Of a DNA stretch of 64,000 bases, positions 1 to 12,177 are shown in pieces (the stretch's first letter is position 1; the number at the start of each line of letters is the position of its first letter). The stretch is from Nageia nagi (lineage: Eukaryota > Pinophyta). The stretch covers positions 133,114,001-133,178,000 of the forward strand of contig JBITNC010000001.1 in NCBI GenBank assembly GCA_050084985.1. Direction: 5' to 3'. The position numbers were made by a program, and so were the translations under genes. A model generated the notes under the pieces. The model worked only from the letters and a program-made list of their open reading frames with translations. It ran no database searches and was not told the origin of the DNA.

Positions 1-1195
1 TATAATGAATGGTGAGATGGATTCTCTACTTCACAACCAAACTTGGGATTTGGTTGAGCTACCTAAAGGTAAAAATTCACTAATAAATAAATGGGTGTAT
101 AGGGTTAAAGAGGAGGGATATTGGATAAAGAGGTACAAAACAAGGCTAGTAGTTAAGGGTTTTGCTCAAAAGAAAGGTGTAGAATTTGATGAGATCTTTT
201 CACCAATTATTAAAATGACCTCCATAAGAGCTATATTAAGCATTATGTTTATATAAAATTTATTTCTTGAACAACTATATGTTAAGATAACTTTCCTTCA
301 TAGGGATTTGGAGGAGGATATTTACATGCATTAACCTAAAGTTTTTGACCTCAAGGGTAAAAAGGATTATGTATGTAGATTGAAAATAAGTTTGTATGGA
401 TTTAAACAAGATCCTAGGAAATGGTAACTTAAGTTTGATACATGCATGAAAACTCAAAATTTTATTACATTTCAATCTAACTATTGTGTTTATTTAAAGA
501 AGACTAATAATGAAAACTCAATTATCTTGCTTTTGTATGCAAATGATATTCTTGTAGCAGGTTCTAGCATACAAGATATTGTTGATATTAAAAAAACATT
601 TAGTAAACTATTTTTCCATGAAGGATTTGGAAGAGATCAAGAAAATCCTTGGCATGAAGATAACATGGAATAAATAAAACCATATACTAAATTTATCACA
701 ATAAGACTACATTGAGAAGGTGCAAAAGTGGTTCAATATGAAGGATGCAAAAGTGGTTTTTAAACCTTTAGAAAAGCACTTTAAACTCACCAAAGATTTG
801 TATACCAAGATATAAGAGGAATAATATTCTATGAATAAGGTTCCTTATTCTTAAATATTTGAGAGTTTTATGTATGATATGGTTTACACAAGACCAAACA
901 TAGCACAAGCCCTAGGATTTGTGAGTGGATTTATGAATAATCTAGAAAGATGATATTCAAAATTGGTTAAATGGATACTTAAGTATTTCAGAGGCACTAC
1001 TAATTACTCTTTGAATATTAGAGGTTATAAAATTTTCTTTCAAGGTTATGTTTATTTAGATATGATAGGTTATCATGATGGTAGGAGGATCACTACAAAG
1101 TATTTTTTCCATTGGTTGTTTACTAGTTAGTTGGATCTCCAAACTTCAACAAGTTGTAGCTATATCAACCACTAAAGAAAATTTACAATTATTGG
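1..1195 (+). pseudogene. Ty1/copia RT-RNase H remnant (C1)
   Basis: Decayed 3' part of a copia pol gene, cut by the window start. The first 83 codons read as the copia RT N-terminus (NKWVYRVK, then ARLVVKGFAQ-like, then FSPI.KMTSIRAIL). The RT catalytic box reads YANDILVAG at about 526-561, where YVDD or YADD is expected, so the first catalytic Asp is Asn. RNase H follows, with TRPNIAQALG at about 890, a VKWILKYFRGT-like stretch at about 965, and VSWISKLQQVV then AISTTKE at about 1128-1176. Stops and frameshifts break it repeatedly. It is joined directly to gypsy sequence at about 1195. Identity of the superfamily is secure; the lineage is not assigned. Confidence 0.85.
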
Positions 1196-2266
1196 GAAAA
1201 CAAATTGTATGCTAATTTTAAGAAGTATCAATTTATTTAGAATATTTTAGTATTTTTAGGATTTGTTATTTCAAAGGATGGTATTAAAATGGATGATGAA
1301 AATGTGAAGGTGATTCTAGAATGGCCTATTCTAAGGAGCATGATAAAGATGAGTAGTTTTCATGGATTGATCATATTTTATTGGAATCTCATCAAGAAAT
1401 TTAGTTTAGTATTATACTTGCACTAATAAATGAATGTAAAAAAGGAAAATACTTTGTATGGATGATAGCTACAACTCATATTTTTGAGCTCTTAAAGAAG
1501 AAAGTTTTTGAAGAACTAGTGTTGCTACTCCTTGATTTTAATAAAGTATTTGAAGTTGATTTTGATGCCTTACATGTTGGAATTGGAGCTATGATGAGCC
1601 AATAAGGATGACTTGTAATATTATTTACTGAAAAACTTGAATGAGGTAAGGAATAACTATTATTCTTATGATGTGGAGTTCTATGCTATTGTCTAAGAAT
1701 TAAAATATTAGTGATACAAATTGTTATCCAAGGCATTGTGTTCTTCATTGATAATGAAGAATTAAGGTATGTCAATTAATCAATAAAACTAAATAGTATA
1801 CATGCTAAGTGGGTCTCCTTTATGCAAAAATATTCCATTATTTTGAAGGAAAAATCTCATAAATAGAATAAGGTTGTTAATGCATTCAACAAGAGAGTGA
1901 TACTGGTAACCACCATGGAGAATCTAGTGATATGATTTGATGGGATTAAGGATATGCATGAATCTAATACAAATTTTGGGGACATTGTACAATAATACAC
2001 AAATTTATTAGTGGGTGAAAATGTAAAACACTTGAGGGATATGTTATTCAATATGGATATTTATTTCATGAGAAATAATTATGTGTACCTATTGGTTCCA
2101 TGTGGGAAAATATCCTTTATGAACTACATAGTGGAGGCTTGGAATGATACTTTAGTGTGGATAAGATATTTTATCTTACAAAGGATACATACTATTAGTA
2201 TAATTTGATTTGTGGCTAGATGTTAAATGTGTTAGATGGATAAATACCATGTCTAAAATAAATAGT
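1196..2266 (+). pseudogene. Ty3/gypsy RT-RNase H-integrase remnant (G1)
   Basis: A gypsy pol fragment that starts inside the RT thumb/connection (NKLYANFKKYQF, then FLGFVISKDGIKMDDENV). It continues through a single RNase H (ALPDFNK-like VFEVDFDA, EKLNE, HAKWVSFMQKYS) and into the integrase zinc finger, where FVARC..MC is readable at about 2214-2240. The ORF at 2011-2208 covers the stretch before the finger. Unlike elements A, B and C it has no second RNase H, so it belongs to another gypsy lineage, plausibly a chromovirus (inference). Both ends are abrupt: copia sequence on the left and element A gag on the right. Confidence 0.8.
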
Positions 2267-2273
2267 TTGAAAT

Positions 2274-5200
2274 ATGTTCCAAACTCATTCACAAACATCT
2301 CAACAAGGTAGAGAAGTTCCAAGTTCCATTAATTTAGAAGAAATAAATAGAGCTAGTTTATATTCACTACAACAAGTTCCACATTGTGAATCAAATATTG
2401 CACCATTACTTCAAGAAGTGTATCCAAAAGATTTTGAAACTAATCCAATTCAAGAATCTTTTGAACAAGAAAATATTGAAAGACTTAATACAACATGAGA
2501 AACATATATGAAGCATGATCTTACATTGATATAAACTAGAAGAAAATTAAATCAATTACATATACCTCAAGCTTCTCCTCATGTTCATAGTCTTTCTCTA
2601 TGTGTCACTCATTACAATTTAGATGAATTACCTTTAGAATCATCTATACAAATTCCAAACAAATTAAAACTCCCATCCATTACACATACAACTAACCTTG
2701 TATTGCAAAAGGGCGTGTTCAAATCAAAGTATGTAAAAGTTAAGAAATATTCACTAGATGGTCCATTTGTTCTTTCCTATGTTAGATGATTAGATTATAC
2801 ACCATCAACAATTTCAAGAGAAATGCAACACATGTATGATAAGTTATCTATACATATAGCTAGTCTTGTGTCATAAAATTTAGAAGGATTTATTTCATTT
2901 TATAATTCTTATCATATTTTGCAACCTAAACAAAAACCTTATAATAATCTTGTTACATAAATGATGCACTTAGATTTGTAAATTATGTCATTTAAAAAAT
3001 TATTAGAGTTACCAAAATCTATAAGTAAATGACTAATGTTACAACCAATTCCTCCATATATGCATACAAAGGAAAAAGCATTACCAAAACTTACATAAGA
3101 AAGAGTTTCAACAAAATTTATAAGAATATGATCAAGTTTTATAAGCAAAAAAGGAACAAGAGTTAATTAAGTTTACTCAACAACATCCAATACCTTTTCA
3201 ACAAATAAGAGATCCTCAAGTTGTATTACAAGCTTTTGATATTCAACAACAATTTCCATTTCAAATTCAAAATACATAAAATATGATCTAACAATTCCAA
3301 ATGCCACCACAAATACAATACAATTTAGGTATGCCATAACAAAATTAGAATCCTAAAACACCTATATATAAATATATATTGGATATGTCTCAATAAAGTC
3401 AAACTCCTATAAGACCACAAGTGCAAACATAAGGTCATGTAATATAGGTGCAACAAAAAGGAAAACAACCAATTTATCAAGAAAAAACTAGTATTGTTCA
3501 TACAACAAATTAGCTAATTCAAAGTATAATACCAATACTACAAACTCCAAAAGCACAAACCTTAACATCACAAGCACAAAACATGCAAGTAAATCCTTAT
3601 TACAAATCAACACAAGTATTGGCTTTAAGTGGTAAATAAAATCAACCATAAAATTTCATGTCTTATGTACAAAAATAACAATCTATTCCTCAAGCAATTC
3701 CTTTACAACAAATGCTTGAATAAAAGCATATTCAAACAACACCACATCAATATCAAACTTCATATCAATAACCACAAGTTCACTTACAACAACCCATATT
3801 TCAAAATAGGTATTTACCTATTCAACAACTAAATTCATTAGTTATTCAACCATCTCAAAATCAATAAGTGGTTTCAAAATTTCAACAACAATCACATACT
3901 CAACAACTAAATCAACAAGCTATATCTTATCCCCAAGTGCAAGGTAAATTACCAAATTATCAACTTATCACACAAATACTGCCTTAAGGTCAAAATATAG
4001 AATATCAACCTATGATCCAACAATAATAACCATATTATGTACAAAAAACTTATCAAGTACCACAACCATTACAAGTAATGGGAACTTCACAACAAATTCC
4101 TCAAACACAAATGTTAACTTATCAACAACCATAACAACAAGTTGTTCCTTATAATCAAGGTTATTATGGATTACTACGAGAAGCCTCCCAAGGATATCAA
4201 GAAGAAAATAATATTAAAATTATTTCAGCCAAATTCAACCAAAAATGAGTAAAGAAGATAATGAGGTAACAAAATGGCTAAAATAGATAGAAGAAGTATT
4301 GCTTAAATAGAAAAAAGATAGCCTTTTATATGAGATAATCTGTAGTGAACCAATACATACAAGTGTTCCAAAAAAATATATAGCTTATAAGTTTGAAATC
4401 CCTAAAATTGAACCTTTTAAAGGAAATAAATATCCTAAAGAACCTTTAATAAAATTTAATTATTCAAGTTATTTAATTGCCAATGATGATGTTTTAATGC
4501 TACAAATATTTCCCATGAGACTTGCTAGTCAAGCCATAGATTGGTATAATAGTTTGCTAGAATATAGTATTAAAACTTATTTTCAGTTTACAAACCTTTT
4601 TCTAAAACATTTTAGGATTAATATTAAAGATAAAACTTCTATTACTAATCTAATAATACTACAACAATCCCCTAATGAATCAATAAATGATTTCATTTTA
4701 TGATGGTGAGTAATTTTGGCAAGCATGCCTTATACATTACCTTAAAAAGAATTAGTAAAATTATTTAGTCAAAGTTTCTTAAGACCTATAGATAGCATAT
4801 TACTTATGAAACAACATAAAATATTTGAATATGCTATCTCTCAAGCAGTAGTAACTGAATGAGTTAAAATTCAAGATGGCAAAATAAAAGGTAAAAAATG
4901 AGAACGATATATAAAAAATAAGATAGAAATAGATAAGGTGATGCTAGATAATAAATAATCTACCCAAAAAGAAGAATAATTTAATCCAACCTTTAAAAAA
5001 TATGAAAAACCAAAAAGAAACCAAAAATTTGAAAGAGATACAAAACCTCTTAAGAATTTTACACCTTTATCCGAACCTCTTCAAGATATTTTAAAGAAAA
5101 TTTTAGATCATAATTTAATAATATTACCTAAACTTAGATCAGATGAAATGTAAAATAAAAATACTAAATGGTATAGAGAAAATTAATTTTGTAATTATCA

Positions 5201-5552
5201 TCTATAAAAGGGTCATGATACAAATCAATGTCATTCATTGAAACATATGATCCAAGATTTAATTGATGAGAGAAAATTACAAGTAGATGCCCCTTTACCA
5301 AACCCTAATAAAGAATTATGTATTTATCAAAATCCTCTTCCACATCATAGAAATAATATTTTATGTAATACAAATCAAGTAATACATAAGTATGATCCCA
5401 ATTACATAGGGTATGTTTCTTTGATTAGTGTTGTCACAAGAGCACAAAAGAGTAAAAATAAACAAAATACAATAATGAATCAACAAAATGTAATGACACA
5501 AATAACAAGACCTAAACATCCTAAAGTATATATCAAAGGATCATTACAATAA
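2274..5552 (+). pseudogene. gag: Element A gag
   Basis: Gag of element A in three parts. The N-terminal part (2274 to about 2900) matches B gag around QKG.FKSKY and DYTPSTIS. A Gln-rich low-complexity part of about 340 codons follows (about 3170-4200). The capsid-like core (about 4380-4960) contains FPMRLASQAIDWYNSL and FLKHFRINIKDKTSI, the pattern seen in Tat-type plant gag. A zinc knuckle, CNYHL-x-KGHDTNQC, lies at about 5190-5240 and keeps its Cys/His ligands, followed by HMIQDLIDERKL. Many in-frame TAA codons fall at Gln positions. The start is uncertain; ATG at 2274 opens the first long frame but is next to the junction with G1. Confidence 0.8.
3170..4200 (+). repeat. Gln-rich low-complexity coding segment of A gag
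   Basis: Reading through the TAA codons in the gag frame gives a segment dominated by Gln with Pro, Asn, Ile and Tyr, about 340 codons long (for example QQPQQQVVPYNQGYY near its end). DNA composition is CAA-rich on the plus strand. Elements B and C have a shorter Pro/Gln segment at the same place (about 21800-22420 and 18150-18394), so the expansion is specific to A in this window. Confidence 0.7.
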
Positions 5553-7300
5553 CAATTAAAAATATCACAAGTTAAATTATCCTTATTTGATTTGTTACAA
5601 TAATCAAAAGATCATCCAGATATGATGAATCATATTTTATAGAAAATTGAGTTAGATATTAATGATCCTAAAAGTTTTGCTACTCTTGTAGGTAACATCA
5701 AATAAATTCAAAAACCAATGATTACATTTTATGATCATGAAATAAAATATTGGAAAAATTCATCTGGAATTGATCCACCATTACACATTGTAGAAAATAT
5801 TGATGGAAATATGTTTAAATGAGTCTTAATTGATGAAGGATATATAATAAATATTATATCGACAACTACTTTTCAAAATTTAAATATTCCATTTTCATAT
5901 ATTAAGGCACCAAATTTACAATTAAAAGCCTTTAATGATGCCTTATGTCCAATAATTGGATCAATATCTATACCTATTACAGTTGGATCAAAAAAAGTTC
6001 AAACTTGTTACAAGTCATTGAAGTGGATATTACATAATACAATATCCTCTTAGGAAGACCTTAGATTAAAGATATGCAATGTGTTCCTTCAACATATCAT
6101 AATTGTCTAAAATACATACATAATGGAATATTAAATTATGTCCTTAGAGACGATAATCTATATTCACATTGTAACACTACAAGAATTTTTGATGAAATCA
6201 CTCTACCTTCCACTCATTTCTTTATGACATATTTTTCAAAATCTTCAAAAGGTAATGATAAACAAAATATGTTAGAATAAGAAAAATAAAAACAAGTAAT
6301 GGATATTCTAGAAATAAGTAATTTATTTTCTGAATCAAATAGTTTAAATCCACAAGAAAAAGAATCCTAGCAAAATCAAACACAAACATTAAACATGTTG
6401 TATGATGCTTCTTCATCTAAAACTTGTGAAATTGTATCTTCATCTCAAGAGAAATTATCATAGCATAGATTAAATGAAATTTCTCATACAATAGCTAAGT
6501 TGTGTAATCTAAGTATTGGAGAATATAATATTGATGATGTAATATTTAATATTCACATTGCTCAAGAGATTGGATGACCTTGTCAAGAATCAAGTATTGT
6601 AGGAAAACTTGTTTCATTAGGTGAAAAACCTAATCAAACATTATTTGTATATATAGGAATTGATAAACCTAATGAACAACCTATTCCAAAAATTAGTAAA
6701 GAACTATTTTGTAATTCCTTAGACTATTTGTCATCCTATGTGTGATCTTTTGTCCAATGATATTTTGATAAATGTCATTGGAAAGGATATGGATTAGGAT
6801 GATATGAACAAGGTCCATGATATGTAATAGACATATATTATCAAATGCATATATATAATATAGGATTAGGATATAATAGTAAAATGAAATATAATTCAAA
6901 TAAAAACATGATAGAATTACAATCTAAAAATCTCACATTTGAAGAATCTCTTTACCTCTATCATCCATTAAAATCAAATGATGATAGTACATTTGATAAT
7001 TTGATACCTAATTATTCATTTAATAATGATATATCAATCATTATGGTTCAAATTGAACAAATCAATATCAAAAATATTAAACCTATATCTCTGCAATCTA
7101 AAGCAAAAGTAAATTCAACTTTGATTGAAAGCAATACTAGAGAAGTACAAGAATATGATTTAAGTGATAAAACTTTGATCCTTGTACCCAATCAATTAGA
7201 AGAAGGATCACATATAGTAATTGAAAAAACTATTGATATTAATATTAGTGATGATTCTACTAAGCCTAAAATTATTTAGTTAGAAAAATATTTAACAAAG
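5553..7300 (+). pseudogene. Element A protease and PR-RT linker
   Basis: Aspartic protease followed by a long linker. The protease active-site stretch reads VLIDEGYIINIIS at about 5825-5865, then LQLKAFNDAL and IIGSISIPITVGS, matching B (24000-24150). The linker contains LVSLGEKPNQTLFVY at about 6610, and WKGYGLG-x-YEQGP at about 6780-6820, a G-patch-like motif. It ends in NQLEEGSHIVIEKTIDINI at about 7190-7250, just before RT. Several stops and at least one frameshift occur. Protease and linker would be processed from the Gag-Pol polyprotein. Confidence 0.75.
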
Positions 7301-8780
7301 GAAGAGAAAAAGTTATTTATATCTATTTTGAAAGAAAAATAAGCCATATTTGCATGGACATATGAAGATACACCTGGTATAGCTATTAATCTGGTTGTTC
7401 ATAATCTAGGTCTTAAAGATGATGCTCAACCTATTAAACAAAAGTTACAAAAAATGAATCCTACAATAGCCTTGATGGTAAAAGAATAATTACAAAAATT
7501 ATTAGATGCCAAATTTATACAACCAATATATTATTCAAAATGGATTTCATATATGGTTCTTGTAAAGAAACCAAATGGAAAAATTCATATTTGTACTGAT
7601 TTTAGGGATTTAAATTAAGCATATCCTAAATATGATTTCCCACTTACCAATATAGATAACTTAGTGGATGCCATGGAAAGACATGAAATTCTTTCACTTA
7701 TGGATGGATTTTCTGGTTATAATCAAATAAAATTTGCTCCTAAAGATTGACATAAAACTACATTTATAACACCATGGGGAACCTTTTGTGATAAAGTAAT
7801 TCCCTTTGGTCTTAAAAATGTTGGAGCAACATATCAAAAAGAAATGACATATATCTTTCATGATTATATGCACAATATCATAGAAGATTATGTTGATGAC
7901 TTATTGGGTAAGTCTAAAACAAGAGAACAACATCTTGAGATATTGATAAAAAAAATGTGATAGATTGTTAGAATTTAATGTTCATCTTAACCCAAAGAAA
8001 TGTGTTTTTGGATTAACTTTAAGAAAAATATTAGGATTCATTATATCTCCATGAGAAATCAAAATAGATCCTAATAAAATTAAAGCAATAACATATATGT
8101 CTCCTACTTCCAATATTAAATAATTGCAAATTTTGCAAGGAAAATTACAAGCAATCTGATATATTATTTCACAATTATTAGATAAATGTAAACCTTTTAC
8201 TAAATTGTTAAAAATGGGAACCATTTTTCATTGATATAAAGAACAACATGAATATTTGGATGAAATTAAACAATATTTATTAACACCACTAGTATTAAGT
8301 CCTCCATGAGCCAATGAACCATTTTTGCTCTATTCATTAGCAATAAAAAATGCATTAGGTATTATGCTTACTCAAAAGAATGAACACAACAAAGAACAAG
8401 CCATATATTACCTTAGTCGAACACTAGTGGATTTTGAAATTAAGTATGTATATATGGAAAAACTATGTTTAGCCATAATTTTCACAATGAAAAAACTTAG
8501 GCATTACATGTTAAACCATACTACTTATGTTATTGCAAAAGTTGATTCCCTTAAATATATGATGAATAAAACTTACCAAAATACAAGAACATTAAAATGG
8601 ATCACATATTTAACTTAATTTTATTTACAATTCATCAATTAAAAATCCATCAAAGGTTAAGTTATAGTTGATTATTTATCAAAAGCACCTTTACAAGATG
8701 ATAATCCCTTTATCATAGAATTTCTTGATGAACACATATTTCAATTAGAAAATGTTTACTTACCAATAGAATTAGAAGAA
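7301..8780 (+). pseudogene. Element A reverse transcriptase and RNase H
   Basis: RT fingers and palm read LVKKPNGKIHICTDFRDLN, then SLMDGFSGYNQI, TPWGTF and PFGLKNVGATYQ. The catalytic YVDD box is intact at 7889-7900. The first RNase H follows at about 8300-8700, with LSRTLVDFEIKY and KLRHYMLNHTTYVIAK. A frameshift lies near 7950-7985 and there are several TGA/TAA stops. The end of RNase H reads KG-x-VIVDYLSKAPL at about 8655-8695. It would copy element RNA into DNA and remove the RNA template. Confidence 0.85.
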
Positions 8781-9130
8781 TAATGGGATATGATAATACA
8801 TTTTAATGGATCTAAGTGTGAAAAAAGAGGTGGAGCAGGTGCTATATTTGTCACTCCTCAAGGAATACCAATTCCATACTCATTCAAATTAGATTTTCTT
8901 TGTACAAATAATAATGTTGAATATGAGACCTTAATATTAGCTATTAAGATTGCTCTAAAATTAAAACTACAAAAAGTTAAATTCATTGGAGATTCATTAT
9001 TAATTGTAAATCAAATTAATAATCTTTCAATGTAAAGAACCTTTACTTCAAAAATATAAAAAAATAGTTGAAAATTTATTATCTTTATTGACAAAATATG
9101 AAATTCAAGCAACTTTCAGATAAATAATAG
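8781..9130 (+). pseudogene. Element A second (archaeal-type) RNase H
   Basis: A second RNase H immediately after the first: WDMIIHFNGSKCEKRGGAG at about 8784-8840, then IFVTPQGIPIPYSFKLDF, NNNVEYETLILAIKIALKL and FIGDSLLIVNQI. This arrangement is known in plant Tat elements. The first catalytic Asp (FDGS in the family and in element C) is Asn here (FNGS), while Glu of VEYE and Asp of GDS remain. A frameshift near 9035 separates it from the following linker. Confidence 0.8.
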
Positions 9131-9309
9131 ATTCATTGATGTATGGCATCAATTAGATCATTAATACCTCAAAATTCTCACCATTGAAACATTCATATTA
9201 AAATAGTACAAATAATAGAGTTTGCTTTAGAAATAGATGATAAAACATATGATGTTTTACACATCACAATAGAAGGAAAAAATATATGGTATGACCAATT
9301 AGTTAAAAT

Positions 9310-10540
9310 TTTTAAGAGATGGAGATTCACCTAAAGTCAACAAAATTAGCTATGAAAGATTTTAAATTAGGAGCATCTCATTATTGCATGTTAGGTGATA
9401 TACTATATCAAAGAGGATTTGATGCTATATTATTGCATTTTTTAGAATGGGCTGATTCACAAATTGCAATTTCATCTACAAATGATGGAATATATGGAGG
9501 ACATTTTAGCGAACCTACTATTATAAAACATCTAATGTGAATGGGATATTATTGGCCTACAATGAAAAGTGATTATATCAATTACATTAAAAAATGCATT
9601 AAATGTAAACAACATGCTCACCTTTTTGTTCAACCTTTGCAAGTACTAAAACCAATGCAATCTTTATTGCCATTTTCACAATGGGCCTTAGATCTCAAAG
9701 GAAAGATATTCCCTATATCATTAGTAGGTAATAAATTTATTATAATAGCTACTAAATATTTTATGAAATGGGTCAAATCTATACCCATGATTTCAATAAA
9801 AGGTCCGAAAATAGCCAATTCATATTACATCATCTTACCTGTTGATTTGGCATTCCTACTCAAATCATTACTGATAATGGAAAAAAAAATTAAAATAAAG
9901 AAATATTAGCATTATGTAAATCATATCACATATGAATTAGCTTTTCAAAACCATATTATCCTCAAGATAATGGTCAAGCTAAAGCTACACACAAAACCAT
10001 TTGAAGTATTCTAGTTAAAACTATTAATGATATCATAAAGATTGGCATCTACAAATTCCACATGCTTTATGGTCTTATTGTATAAGCATTAGAACACCAA
10101 CTGTGGCAATTCCATTTTCCCTTATTTATGGTTCAGAAGTGGTATTACCATTGGAGATAGAAATTCCTTCTTTATAAATTGATTTACAAGATTGTATAAC
10201 TAATTAAGTAGCAAGACAAACAAGATTACATCAATTATTACTTTTAGATGAAAAATGATTCCATGCATTAGAACATATGAATGTATACCAAGAACATATC
10301 AAATGAAGATTTGATAAGAAAGTTAAGAAAAATGAATTTAATATAGGGGATTTAGTTTTAAAATAAAACCAACAAATATCTCATATGGAATGCCAATTAC
10401 ATGATGAATTTGTTCCAAATTGGTTAGGACCTTACATAATAAAAAAAAATATGGTTTTGTGGCATATCATTTGGTTGATATGGAAGGAAATGAAAAGTGT
10501 GAACCCATAAACATCATGCATCTTTGACCATTCTCTTGTT
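9310..10540 (+). pseudogene. Element A integrase with GPY module
   Basis: Integrase. The zinc-binding region reads GIYGGHF, then GYYWPTMKSDYINYIKKCIKCKQHA at 9541-9615 (His/Cys ligands visible). The core has WALDLKGKIFPIS at about 9682-9720 with the first catalytic Asp, a degraded second Asp region at about 9860-9895, and GQAKATHKTI at about 9975-10005, where the third catalytic residue Glu appears as Lys. The C-terminal module has NWLGPYII at about 10418-10442 and PINIMHL at about 10505-10525. It is frameshifted at several points and inactive as it stands. Confidence 0.8.
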
Positions 10541-10563
10541 AGAAAAAAATGATGATGAAATTG

Positions 10564-10608
<45 letters not shown>

Positions 10609-10609
10609 T
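10564..10609. repeat. (AT)n microsatellite in element A
   Basis: An AT dinucleotide run with one phase break, lying between the integrase end and ORF3 of element A. Confidence 0.95.
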
Positions 10610-10621
10610 AATGTATTGCCA

Positions 10622-12177
10622 GATGGCTTTTAAACAATCAAAGACTATCCATGTAATGGAAAATAGAAGAGGACTTCAATAACTACCTTGGTATGCAAAA
10701 TCTTGATATCTAGGAGATAGAGCTATCATGCATGTAATGCAAAATATTACTTTTGAAATGAGAAATTTATTGCATTTATCTATTGATATACAAAAAATAA
10801 TAGAATTAAAAAATCAACCTAATCCATATGATGGATGGCGAATAAACAATAAAGGAGATGATATCAATATTTACATTGACAAATCCATATATTTTGTTGA
10901 TTTTATGCATTATCATGATTAAGTTGAAAAGATAAATCTAATATGTTTTCGTTGGCTTATGTCCTCACCATGATTTATCCTTGATTGTACTTTCAATAAT
11001 TAGGTTTTGAACATAGCATATCACACTTTGCAAAATTTAGATCTTCTTTTTAGTTGGGTAAGTGAAATTGTAAAAGATATTAATCATCATAAAATGATCT
11101 ATGATTTCACCACCTCATTTGTTCCAACTCCAAGATGATCTAAAAAGTTAATTAAAAAAATTAATTATCACTTTTCTCATATGAAGTCAAGATTTTGTTC
11201 ATCTACTCCATGTGAAGGTTTAACACAACAATTACCTTCAAAAATCTTACAAACTCATCTTCCACAATTTGAAATTGATAAATTCAATTTGCATTTCATT
11301 GAATGATATCATGATGATAAATATGTAAAAATGCTACAAAGAAACCCATGTAAAGTTATGTCTCAAGTGTTTTCATTACCTATGGAAATACAAGAGAAAA
11401 TAGCCATGTCTTATTACAATGATCGAAAATCTAAAGCTTGGGCATTAAAACATAAGGGGTATAAAGTGACTATTGAAATAGATGCCAAATAAATGTGATG
11501 GAATTAGAATAAAAAATGAATTTAATTCATTTTTTTCATATACATTGGTCTTATCAAAGACCTAAAATTTCCCTAAATTGTGTTGATCATGTGAATGTAA
11601 AGTATTGCGGATGAATCATATCACTCACTAATGTTGTCAATGACTTAGTAATTTAGTATAATACTTCTATAATCCCCAATCATGATATTATATATAATTA
11701 CAATTCACTTTTTAGTAAAACATGTTGCATCAATAATGCTATAAATACAAAATTAAGATTTAAAAGGATGCTTCAATGACTTAATTTATGAAATAAAATA
11801 AAACATCAAGTTTATCCTACACATATTGAAAAGGATTACATGGATCAACTCATCAAGAATGTACAACCATGTTCATCATTATTTTCATGTTTCCATTATT
11901 GTGCACAATCAAGTACACCATCACCTACTCAATTCTTTAATATTGGTTAACAATCTTTAGATTCATCCATCAAATAAAGAGTTATCTGAAAGTTTAAATC
12001 AAAACCAAAGGTATTTCAAGTATTTTCACCTCCATTAATCATTTATCCACCAAGACATAAACCATCCATTCTTGTAATAGGGCCATATTATCTTTGATTG
12101 AATCCTCCATATTATTATGTTTTGAAACAAAGAGGTTGGACCATTGTTAAAACATCATCCCATAATATTTGAAGGAC
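10622..12177 (+). pseudogene. Element A ORF3 exon 1 (unrecognised sense gene after integrase)
   Basis: A decayed coding region after integrase, aligned with copies in B (29005-30555) and C (57639-59163). Shared protein features: a DIQ-I-AL block near 10780; YDGWRINNKGDDINIYIDK at about 10830-10885; WVSEIVKDINHHKMIYDF at about 11050-11110; LPMEIQEKIAMSYYN followed by KAWALKHK at about 11375-11455; an HW-Y-RPKI-LNCVDHV block at about 11540-11600; and RGWTIVK near 12132. I do not recognise the family, and see no signal peptide or clear membrane segment. The start ATG at 10623 is plausible. The exon 2 found in B and C is not present after it. Confidence 0.6.

Noticed and set aside
1857-2051. Minus-strand frame opposite the G1 gypsy remnant
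   Set aside because: Shadow of the plus-strand RNase H to integrase coding region.
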